DNA from: a virus | Virus record (IMG/VR): IMGVR_UViG_3300025806_000184 | Span: 1 to 26,404 of that record | DNA length: 26,404 bases | Direction: 5' to 3' (one strand) | The notes under the pieces: generated by a model | What the model was told of the DNA's origin: nothing | Databases searched by the model: none | What the model saw: the letters and a program-made list of their open reading frames with translations, nothing else | Part shown: positions 21,573-26,404 of the stretch, one piece after another | Layout: every line of letters begins with the position of its first letter | How positions within the stretch are numbered: the first letter of the stretch is position 1 | Program-made: the position numbers and the translations under genes

Positions 21573-21601
21573 TGTACACATAGTGATACCTGTGGTATAA
21601 T
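21573..21601 (+). promoter_or_regulatory. sigma70-type early promoter of the small-gene cluster
   Basis: TGTACA (21573-21578), a 17-bp spacer, TATAAT (21596-21601) with extended -10 TGG. The 126-bp stretch between the second tRNA and the next ATG holds only this promoter and an A-rich segment. Confidence 0.83.
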
Positions 21602-21641
21602 AGCACTATAAATTAATAAAACAAGTGAAGGTAATTATATT

Positions 21642-21917
21642 ATGAAAAAGTCTATTATTAATGCAATCAACTCTATCAGCTCAACCAAAGAGATGAACGA
21701 AGCTATTGAATTATTAAAAGCCAAGCAAAAGCAAATTCGTTCTATCGAGTCTGCAGCTGCTAGGTCTACTTTCTCTTCTGGTGATCATGTTTATATTAAT
21801 AGCAGAAAATCTGGTCGCATGACTGGTATCGTCGAAAAAGTTAATCGTACTAAAGCCGTTGTTAGTATCGATGCAGTTCTATACACTGTTCCACTTACTA
21901 TGCTTAATGCAGCTTAA
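21642..21917 (+). CDS. small KOW/SH3-like conserved phage protein
   Basis: A 91-residue protein with an N-terminal helix (INAINSISSTKEMNEAIELL) and a C-terminal small beta-barrel (FSSGDHVYINSRKSGRMTGI, then VEKVNRTKAVVSID and YTVPLTML) that has the G-x-V ... K-x-G-R-x-x-G-x-V-x-K-x-N layout of KOW/SH3-like folds. Such two-part proteins recur in T4-like marine phages. GAAGG precedes the ATG. Being first behind its own promoter, it may be abundantly made early. Nucleic-acid contact is plausible from the fold only. Confidence 0.65.
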   Translation: MKKSIINAINSISSTKEMNEAIELLKAKQKQIRSIESAAARSTFSSGDHVYINSRKSGRMTGIVEKVNRTKAVVSIDAVLYTVPLTMLNAA

Positions 21918-21931
21918 TTGGAGATTACATT

Positions 21932-22090
21932 ATGAATTTAACTCTTTTAAAAAATCACTATCATGGAGAAATGCGAGATCGTGCAGCTAAAGGTCTTAGG
22001 CATATGAACTTCATCGATTGGAAAGATCAAAAAGCTTTACTTGCAATTTACTTTGAAATGAAACAGAAAGAAATCTTGGAGGCTAAATAA
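21932..22090 (+). CDS. hypothetical protein, 52 residues
   Basis: ATG 21932 with GGAGA at 21920-21924 opens a 52-codon frame: MNLTLLKNHYHGEMRDRAAK, then GLRHMNFIDWKDQKALLAIY and a charged helical end. Good ribosome-binding site and a one-base overlap with the next start support it. The helical, charged make-up suggests a small soluble protein. No family recognised. Confidence 0.65.
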   Translation: MNLTLLKNHYHGEMRDRAAKGLRHMNFIDWKDQKALLAIYFEMKQKEILEAK

Positions 22091-22275
22091 TGTTTACTAA
22101 AGAAGCTTATGCTGAAGAAATGTGGGAGCGTAAGGCAAATGGATTTGCCACGGAGTCATTCGAATCATGGAAGGCTCGTAAGGAAGCTACACGTGATTAC
22201 TTCGAGAACGTGTGGAAATCAACCCTCGACATTGAGGAAGAACGTCAACAAGCCGCTGAAGCGTGGGGTGTATAA
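22090..22275 (+). CDS. hypothetical protein, 61 residues
   Basis: A 61-residue charged, largely helical protein (MFTKEAYAEEMWERKANGFA ... DIEEERQQAAEAWGV), overlapping the previous stop by one base with GGAGG at 22078-22082. The next gene starts right after its stop. No domain recognised. Confidence 0.6.
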   Translation: MFTKEAYAEEMWERKANGFATESFESWKARKEATRDYFENVWKSTLDIEEERQQAAEAWGV

Positions 22276-22548
22276 TTGAACGCATATGAAATGGTTAAAG
22301 ATGCCCTTAACGAAATCGTTGCTGAAGATGCAGCGATTGTTAAAGCTCAGCTAGCTGAATACCATAATTGGATAGATACGAACGCGACTGATGTTCAAAA
22401 GCAAGCTTGTTCTAAAGCACTTAATTACGGTTGGAGTCTAAAGTCTGCTGATGAGCAATTTATTAAATTGGTACTCGGACAAAGCACTATGAAGATCTTT
22501 AGTAATGGTCGTATCCGACGAACTAAGCCAACTCGAGGAGATGTATAA
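22276..22548 (+). CDS. hypothetical protein, 90 residues (TTG start)
   Basis: A 90-residue protein starting at TTG directly after the preceding stop, giving MNAYEMVKDALNEIVAEDAA. GGGGTG lies about eight bases upstream, inside the previous gene. The in-frame ATG 22291 is an alternative start but has no ribosome-binding site. The N-terminal two thirds are helical, followed by a basic tail (GRIRRTKPTRGDV). Similar basic-tailed small proteins occur in early regions of T4-like phages and may bind nucleic acid, but I recognise no family. Confidence 0.55.
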   Translation: MNAYEMVKDALNEIVAEDAAIVKAQLAEYHNWIDTNATDVQKQACSKALNYGWSLKSADEQFIKLVLGQSTMKIFSNGRIRRTKPTRGDV

Positions 22549-22865
22549 TGAGAACTAAATCTTTTGTTTTTACCGCTGATGTTAACTCAGTGTTTGATAT
22601 GATGCAGATCGAAACGTTACGGTCTTCAATTAAATCCGTTAATGCAATGGCTAAAGAGACTGATCGTATAAATGATTATCGTTATAACACAGGTTATGAT
22701 GATATGTTACCTGCAGTAACTCCAAAGTATCGAGTTTCATTAATGCCACGTGGTCCACGTAGAGCTGCAGCTATTGCTGATGGTGTAAGTAAATATTCCT
22801 ATGATTCATGTCTACCAATTAGACATGCTGAAACAATTGATGTATATATCCATGAAAGGAGATAA
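22548..22865 (+). CDS. hypothetical protein, 105 residues
   Basis: A 105-residue protein: MRTKSFVFTADVNSVFDMMQ, a helical middle with ETDRINDYRYNTGYDDMLPA, and VSLMPRGPRRAAAIADGVSK near the C-terminus. GAGGAG at 22535-22540 lies seven bases before the ATG, which overlaps the previous stop by one base. Its gene ends one base before the next start. Strand-helix-strand composition; function unknown. Confidence 0.6.
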   Translation: MRTKSFVFTADVNSVFDMMQIETLRSSIKSVNAMAKETDRINDYRYNTGYDDMLPAVTPKYRVSLMPRGPRRAAAIADGVSKYSYDSCLPIRHAETIDVYIHERR

Positions 22866-22866
22866 T

Positions 22867-22983
22867 ATGAGTGAAGAAAAGGTTGAAGCACCAGAGTATG
22901 TTCGTGAAGAAGATATTTGTCTTTGCGGTGAATTGATTGAAGAATGCAAAGATGCCTATGATCACATGGCCAAGGGATACTAA
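22867..22983 (+). CDS. tiny Cys-containing protein, 38 residues
   Basis: ATG 22867 follows a strong AAAGGAGA. The 38-residue product, MSEEKVEAPEYVREEDICLC then GELIEECKDAYDHMAKGY, has CLCGE and a later Cys, a possible metal-binding knuckle. I prefer this start to an in-frame ATG at 22801 because of the ribosome-binding site and because the longer form lies within the neighbouring gene. A similar short acidic protein ending in CKDAYDHM is, to my memory, present in other marine T4-like phages. Confidence 0.65.
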   Translation: MSEEKVEAPEYVREEDICLCGELIEECKDAYDHMAKGY

Positions 22984-22984
22984 G

Positions 22985-23371
22985 ATGAGTGATGTTAAAT
23001 TGTTATATAATGCTTTACAAACTCCTGACGGTACAGTTATTACCTCACGTTCTGTACACGATTATAATTCGTATATTGATGAAAATGGTAAAAACTATTT
23101 TACTGACGGCGGGTTAAACTATGTCCGATGTTCTGCGCATGGTGATGAAGTTCATTTAAGTGTATGGTCAGATGATGATCATGAAATTATCCGCGAAAGA
23201 GTCGAATGGGGGACTTATGGTAAAGACGGAGATAGAGCATTAAGCTGGGTAAAGATTAAAGATATGTCAATCGATCATCTTAAAGCTTGTGCAAGGACCA
23301 ATCAAAGCCCAACAAAAATGCTTGGTGTATTCATTAATGAAATCAGCTATAGGAATGATCAATGTTTATAG
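22985..23371 (+). CDS. conserved hypothetical protein, 128 residues
   Basis: A 128-residue protein beginning at ATG 22985, one base after the previous stop. It carries LQTPDGTVITSRSVHDYNSY, NYFTDGGLNYVRCSAHGDE, IRERVEWGTYGKDGDRALSW and KIKDMSIDHLKAC, all typical of a conserved small phage protein of unknown function. An in-frame ATG at 22937 would overlap the preceding small gene by 47 bases and is less likely. No catalytic pattern is apparent. The last bases overlap the start of a tiny membrane protein. Confidence 0.7.
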   Translation: MSDVKLLYNALQTPDGTVITSRSVHDYNSYIDENGKNYFTDGGLNYVRCSAHGDEVHLSVWSDDDHEIIRERVEWGTYGKDGDRALSWVKIKDMSIDHLKACARTNQSPTKMLGVFINEISYRNDQCL

Positions 23372-23466
23372 ATATGGTATACGGATTGTTTTTATCTGTT
23401 ATCTGCTTAGGCGGTACAATTACTGTCTTTGAACTCATTGATTACATAAGGAATCGCAAATGGTAG
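23362..23466 (+). CDS. tiny membrane protein, 34 residues
   Basis: AGGA (23351-23354) then ATG 23362, overlapping the previous stop. MFIDMVYGLFLSVICLGGTI then TVFELIDYIRNRKW: one membrane helix with a basic C-terminal end, consistent with cytoplasmic C-terminus. It overlaps the next gene by seven bases. No family recognised. Confidence 0.6.
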   Translation: MFIDMVYGLFLSVICLGGTITVFELIDYIRNRKW

Positions 23467-23624
23467 TAGAACATTTTATTATATTCTCATTTTGTCTAAT
23501 TGGTGCAGCATGGACAGCATATCACCATGGGGTAAAGATTGGTGCAGAAATATTATTAGACATGTTAGAAGAGCAAAAAGTTGTAAGAGTACATGAAGAT
23601 GGAAGCGTAGAACCGTATAAATAG
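23460..23624 (+). CDS. small membrane-anchored protein, 54 residues
   Basis: ATG 23460 with AAGGA upstream. An N-terminal hydrophobic helix (FIIFSFCLIGAAWTAYHHG) is followed by a helical KIGAEILLDMLEEQKVV and VRVHEDGSVEPYK. The helix-then-YxxGxxxGAE layout is a type of small anchored protein I have seen in cyanophage-like genomes. Its stop codon region holds a T4-type late promoter motif. Function unknown. Confidence 0.65.
   Translation: MVVEHFIIFSFCLIGAAWTAYHHGVKIGAEILLDMLEEQKVVRVHEDGSVEPYK
23616..23623 (+). promoter_or_regulatory. T4-type late promoter motif TATAAATA before the virion-protein-like operon
   Basis: An exact TATAAATA overlaps the end of the preceding small gene, 31 bp upstream of the next ATG. 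There is no sigma70 -35 at the right spacing. The downstream genes look like internal head proteins, which fits late expression. A nearby TATAAT (23626-23631) also lacks a -35. Confidence 0.6.
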
Positions 23625-23654
23625 TTATAATATCTAATTTTTAACGAGGTTTAA

Positions 23655-25040
23655 ATGCTAAACTTTTCAGGTTTCCAACCACTTTCAGAAGCTGTTAGAA
23701 TGACACCTGCTCAACTATTAAAACCTAATGGTCAGACAGGGGAAGCTCGTATTGATATTCTTCTTCGTCTTATTAAATCAAATCAGCCCTTAGAGCTTGC
23801 TAAAGGTGGTACATTCCTTGTTACTGATATAGAACATGCTGTTGCTGGTATTGAAACATGGAAAAAAGATAAGTCTGAAACTAAAAAGCCTATTCCTCTT
23901 AAAGGTGATAATGATACATTCATTACAACATCCGATCTAGGTAAATCAAAAGTCTTTGGTGGCGGGGGTGGAGCCGGTGGTGGTACTCTCAATACTAAAA
24001 ATACAGAATCACATCAATGCGTAATGCTTCAAGCTATGCTAGATCATGGTGTTCAATCACAAGATTACTTTACTGATAAGATTATGAAAGATGCTTATAA
24101 GAAAGTATTTGTTGATGCATCTCTAGAAGAAGTAATGAGTGTAAGTGATGATTGGATTACCTCATCATATGAATCTGCAGTATTACTATTTAAGAATGGA
24201 TACATTCAAAAAGGTATGACATTCCACCGTGGCGATAAAGTCATGGCTGAAATTTACGCTAAGAAAACCGTTGCATTTAAGAACAACGGTTTTTCTCCAT
24301 TAAAGGATGACAAATGGAACCCAGGCGATATCTGGGCGGTAGCAAAAGGATTCAATGTTAAGAAAGAACTTGGTGATGATAGTGTTAAAACATTAAATGA
24401 AGATATTCTACAACACTTTGTACAAAAGCGTTTAGTTGGTATATCACTTAAGAAAGTGAAAAAGAAAGCCAAGCATATCGAAATGAATGTCGAAAGACCA
24501 CCAGATGTTGATGATCATAAAGTAAAACAAATTCTATTACAAGGTGCTAAGCGCGGTGACTTCTGGTCAACAAAGGGTGGAGCAATTGTATATGATGCAG
24601 GTGCTCTTCTTTTAAAAGATAATAGTGCTGGTGGTACTGTTAAGGCAGAGCTTAAAGGTAAGACTGCAAGAGGCGGTGGTGCAGGTTGGGGAATACTTAT
24701 AGATGCTGGTAAACAAGTATTCCGTAAAACTGTTGTATCAGATAAATTTAAAGCAGATGTTTTTGGTGTTGCTAAAAAGATAGAAAAAGGTGATAAGAAA
24801 TCAATTGAAAAATTCTATAAGATGTATAATCACTTTTATGACGATTCGATCGAAGATTTTTCAGCTAATCTAAAGAAGAAAGATAAGTTTTGGATTTCTG
24901 CTAAGTACGGTGTAATAAGTATATGCTACATGGTTTCAATTAATAGTGGACCAAAAGCAAATCGATTTATTACTAAAATTGTAAACTATGCTGGATCAAA
25001 GGCAGAAGATTCAAGCGCATACATTAAGGTATATGAATAA
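23655..25040 (+). CDS. conserved virion-associated-type protein with capsid-targeting-like N-terminus
   Basis: A 461-residue protein I recognise only as a conserved T4-like marine phage hypothetical. Its N-terminus, MLNFSGFQPLSEA, contains LSE-A at 10-13, fitting the (L/I)xE-(A/G/S) cleavage rule of the T4 prohead protease gp21. A glycine run (VFGGGGGAGGG) lies at residues 100-110 and separates an N-terminal region from a larger domain with MTFHRGDKVMAE, KDDKWNPGDIWAVAKGF, VGISLKKVKKKAK and AELKGKTARGGGAGWG. The last has an E-x-K that might belong to a nuclease-like fold (weak inference). GAGG precedes the ATG. A late promoter motif upstream and CTS-like neighbours suggest packaging into the head. 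Confidence 0.65.
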   Translation: MLNFSGFQPLSEAVRMTPAQLLKPNGQTGEARIDILLRLIKSNQPLELAKGGTFLVTDIEHAVAGIETWKKDKSETKKPIPLKGDNDTFITTSDLGKSKVFGGGGGAGGGTLNTKNTESHQCVMLQAMLDHGVQSQDYFTDKIMKDAYKKVFVDASLEEVMSVSDDWITSSYESAVLLFKNGYIQKGMTFHRGDKVMAEIYAKKTVAFKNNGFSPLKDDKWNPGDIWAVAKGFNVKKELGDDSVKTLNEDILQHFVQKRLVGISLKKVKKKAKHIEMNVERPPDVDDHKVKQILLQGAKRGDFWSTKGGAIVYDAGALLLKDNSAGGTVKAELKGKTARGGGAGWGILIDAGKQVFRKTVVSDKFKADVFGVAKKIEKGDKKSIEKFYKMYNHFYDDSIEDFSANLKKKDKFWISAKYGVISICYMVSINSGPKANRFITKIVNYAGSKAEDSSAYIKVYE

Positions 25041-25333
25041 TGAATACTTTCAAAGAATATATTAGTGAAGCTAAGATTAAATGGAAGAAAGTTGCAGATG
25101 GATATGGTCCTGGCAATAAGAAAGTATTTAAACATGTAACTTCAGACGGTAAGTTTGAGATTCGTTTATCCGGCATGGACTCAATGAAGTTTAATAAAGA
25201 CGGTAGTACAAAAGTGTTACCTACGATATTTGATAAAAGCGGTCATACACCAAGACATCCGATTATAGGATATAAAAATGTCGGATTAGCTAAGAAAGAA
25301 GTTCAACGTTGGAGAGATGATCATGGAATTTAA
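25040..25333 (+). CDS. small putative internal head protein
   Basis: A 97-residue basic protein starting MNTFKEYISEAK. This resembles the capsid-targeting sequence of T4 internal proteins (T4 IPIII: MKTYQEFIAEA), with ISE-A at 8-11 matching the gp21 protease site. The body (KWKKVADGYGPGNKKVFKHV, KFEIRLSGMD, GYKNVGLAKKEVQRW) looks like a small basic alpha/beta domain. The start overlaps the previous stop by one base and the gene overlaps the next by 11 bases. Function after packaging is unknown; injection with the DNA is possible. Confidence 0.65.
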   Translation: MNTFKEYISEAKIKWKKVADGYGPGNKKVFKHVTSDGKFEIRLSGMDSMKFNKDGSTKVLPTIFDKSGHTPRHPIIGYKNVGLAKKEVQRWRDDHGI

Positions 25334-25712
25334 AGAGATAGATACATTCTTAGAGTACTACGACGAAAAGAGTAACTTTGGTTTATATGAAGGAACTCGT
25401 GTTCCATTGGAAAGTCCAATGATTGAAGCATCTGAACCTGAATTAAACTCACCAAAGCGTAGCTCTGGTAAAAAGAAATATGTTGTTTACGTAAAAAACC
25501 CAAAGACTGGTAATGTAAAGAAAATCGAGTTTGGTGATGAGAAAGGTGGACTTACATCGAAGATTAATGATAGAGATGCTGCAAGAAACTTTGCAGCTCG
25601 TCATAACTGTGATACTAAAACTGATAAAACAAAAGCAGGCTATTGGGCATGTCGTTTACCAAAGTATGCAAGTAATTTAGGATTAAAGGGCGGTGGAAGT
25701 TATTTCTGGTAA
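25323..25712 (+). CDS. DUF5872-like small virion-type protein
   Basis: A 129-residue protein. GGAG at 25311-25314 favours ATG 25323 over ATG 25317. The N-terminal part (MEFKEIDTFLEYYDEK) has LYE-G at 21-24, a possible prohead protease site. The basic C-terminal domain has GKKKYVVYVKNPKTGNVKKI, EFGDEKGGLTSKINDRDAAR, NFAARHNCD, YWACRLPKYASN and GGGSYFW. It fits the KKxxVYVKxPxTGxVKxxxFGD ... ARHNCD ... YWxCR pattern that I recall as DUF5872, found in T4-like phages alone or joined to head genes. Two conserved cysteines may bind a metal. Likely a capsid or internal protein; not proven. Confidence 0.65.
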   Translation: MEFKEIDTFLEYYDEKSNFGLYEGTRVPLESPMIEASEPELNSPKRSSGKKKYVVYVKNPKTGNVKKIEFGDEKGGLTSKINDRDAARNFAARHNCDTKTDKTKAGYWACRLPKYASNLGLKGGGSYFW

Positions 25713-25953
25713 TCCATACGTTGATGATGGTAATATAAGAACGTTCGATATTAAACAACCGGCTACAGATTATGTGTGGCACCGAGATGAAGAAGATCGA
25801 ACAATCAAATGTATAGAAGGCGAAGGTTGGCAATTACAAATAGAAGATTGCTTACCTTTCCTTTTAAAGTTAAATCAAGAAGTTTGTATACCTAAAATGG
25901 TGTACCATCGTCTTATAAAAGGTTATAATACTCTAAAGGTAGAAATTAAATGA
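25693..25953 (+). CDS. cupin-like small protein (GTG start)
   Basis: An 86-residue protein. Segments VWHRDEEDRTIKCIEGEGWQ, LQIEDCLPFLLKLNQEVCIP and MVYHRLIKGYNTLKVEI follow the cupin pattern of T4-like marine phages: HRDxEDRxIxVLEGEGWxxQxxxxLPxLLxxGxxxxIxxxxYHRxIKG. No ATG lies before the conserved region; GTG 25693, inside the preceding gene, is the most upstream start, with AGGA about ten bases upstream. The stop overlaps the next start. The two His may bind a metal; substrate unknown. Unlike its neighbours it has no capsid-targeting-like N-terminus. Confidence 0.7.
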   Translation: MEVISGNPYVDDGNIRTFDIKQPATDYVWHRDEEDRTIKCIEGEGWQLQIEDCLPFLLKLNQEVCIPKMVYHRLIKGYNTLKVEIK

Positions 25954-26404
25954 GATCATTAAAAGGTTATTTATCGGAAGCAGCGGGTAAGAACACACAT
26001 ATGACACATCTCGAAGATTTGATTCTCGATGGTGGTGTCAAAGGAGCTCGTCAAGCTATTAATGCATTACGTTCTTTACGTGATATGTTATCTGGTAGTG
26101 CTAAAAGTGCAACTGATGTGACTGTTAAATGGGACGGAGCTCCTGCTGTATTTGCTGGTGAAGATCCAATTACTGGTGAGTTCTTTGTTGCAAAGAAAGG
26201 TGTATTCAATGCCAACCCTAAAGTATATAAGAGCCATGCAGACATTGATGCAGACACCTCTGGTGATCTCTCTAAGAAGTTAAAGATGGCCTTTGATAAT
26301 CTAAAGGATGTAGGTATTAAAGGTGTTATTCAAGGTGACTTCATGTATGATAAGTCGGACCTTGGATCAGAAACAATTGATGGTGTAAAATATACTACGT
26401 TCCA
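25950..26404 (+). CDS. putative capsid-targeted nucleotidyltransferase/ligase (3' end outside window)
   Basis: The frame starts at ATG 25950, overlapping the cupin stop, and runs off the window after 151 codons. It begins MRSLKGYLSEAAG, a capsid-targeting-like peptide with LSE-A at 8-11. Then come LEDLILDGGVKGARQAINAL, VKWDGAPAVFAG with a KxDG motif (K60, D62, G63), EFFVAKKGVFNANPKVY and IKGVIQGDFMYDKSDL. In the ATP/NAD ligase, RNA ligase and capping enzyme superfamily, KxDG is motif I with a covalently nucleotidylated lysine, and the GxIQGDFM segment fits motif IV-like D/E positions. It is a conserved protein in cyanophages and pelagiphages (I recall the name DUF6267). Function is unproven; the missing C-terminus prevents checking of motif V. 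Confidence 0.65.
   Translation, partial: MRSLKGYLSEAAGKNTHMTHLEDLILDGGVKGARQAINALRSLRDMLSGSAKSATDVTVKWDGAPAVFAGEDPITGEFFVAKKGVFNANPKVYKSHADIDADTSGDLSKKLKMAFDNLKDVGIKGVIQGDFMYDKSDLGSETIDGVKYTTF

Noticed and set aside
23626-23631. TATAAT near 23626 as a seventh early promoter
   Set aside because: No -35-like hexamer 17 bp upstream and no extended -10; the adjacent TATAAATA late motif explains the site better.
1-26404. CRISPR arrays, insertion sequences, integrase or attachment sites
   Set aside because: No direct-repeat arrays, transposase or integrase genes or duplicated flanks were seen; the content is that of a lytic phage.

Overview
This window is a piece of the genome of an AT-rich, marine-type, T4-like lytic myovirus, with gene content typical of the cyanophage and pelagiphage side of that family. 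The evidence is a collinear T4 replication module: sliding clamp gp45, clamp loader gp44/gp62, RegA, DNA polymerase gp43, UvsX and helicase gp41. Around it lie phage hallmarks such as a CobS-like AAA ATPase, Hsp20, a MazG-like pyrophosphohydrolase, ThyX, head-completion protein gp4 and two tRNAs. All genes lie on the + strand, mostly with 1-11 bp start/stop overlaps. The host cannot be named from the sequence; a marine alphaproteobacterium is a guess.

Layout. 1-1193: end of the CobS-like ATPase and a DUF3310 protein. 1194-4236: clamp, clamp loader and RegA. 4237-5020: Hsp20 and a small membrane protein, with structured leaders and a T4-type late promoter motif. 5021-7582: DNA polymerase. 7588-11927: LSm-like protein, MazG-like enzyme, a probable archaeo-eukaryotic-type primase, a 2OG-Fe(II) oxygenase, small proteins, gp4 and a nuclease-like protein. 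11912-17442: a tightly overlapping nucleotide and DNA modification operon. 17415-21515: ribosomal protein bS21, UvsX, a gp40-position protein, gp41, a small membrane protein, ThyX and two tRNAs. 21573-23624: a string of very small genes. 23616 to the end: a late-type operon whose proteins carry N-termini like T4 capsid-targeting peptides; the last one, truncated by the window, looks like a nucleotidyltransferase or ligase.

Regulation is unusually legible. Six sigma70-type promoters have the same design: TGTACA or TTTACA, exactly 17 bp, then TATAAT, all with an extended -10 TGn. They start at 1194, 5021, 7588, 11912, 17415 and 21573 and divide the early genes into operons. Two TATAAATA motifs (4249, 23616) resemble T4 late promoters and precede hsp20 and the putative internal-head-protein operon.

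The most interesting system is 11967-17442. A DUF1599/Nmad1-like protein, a T4 gp42-type dCMP hydroxymethylase, dCMP deaminase, a GT-B protein resembling T4 beta-glucosyltransferase, UDP-galactopyranose mutase, an NAD-dependent sugar epimerase and a divergent C5-cytosine methyltransferase are translationally chained in one operon. Together they predict 5-hydroxymethylcytosine DNA decorated with a sugar, possibly galactofuranose. That sugar identity is inference. Function calls here rest on recognised motifs and remembered family sequences, not on database searches.
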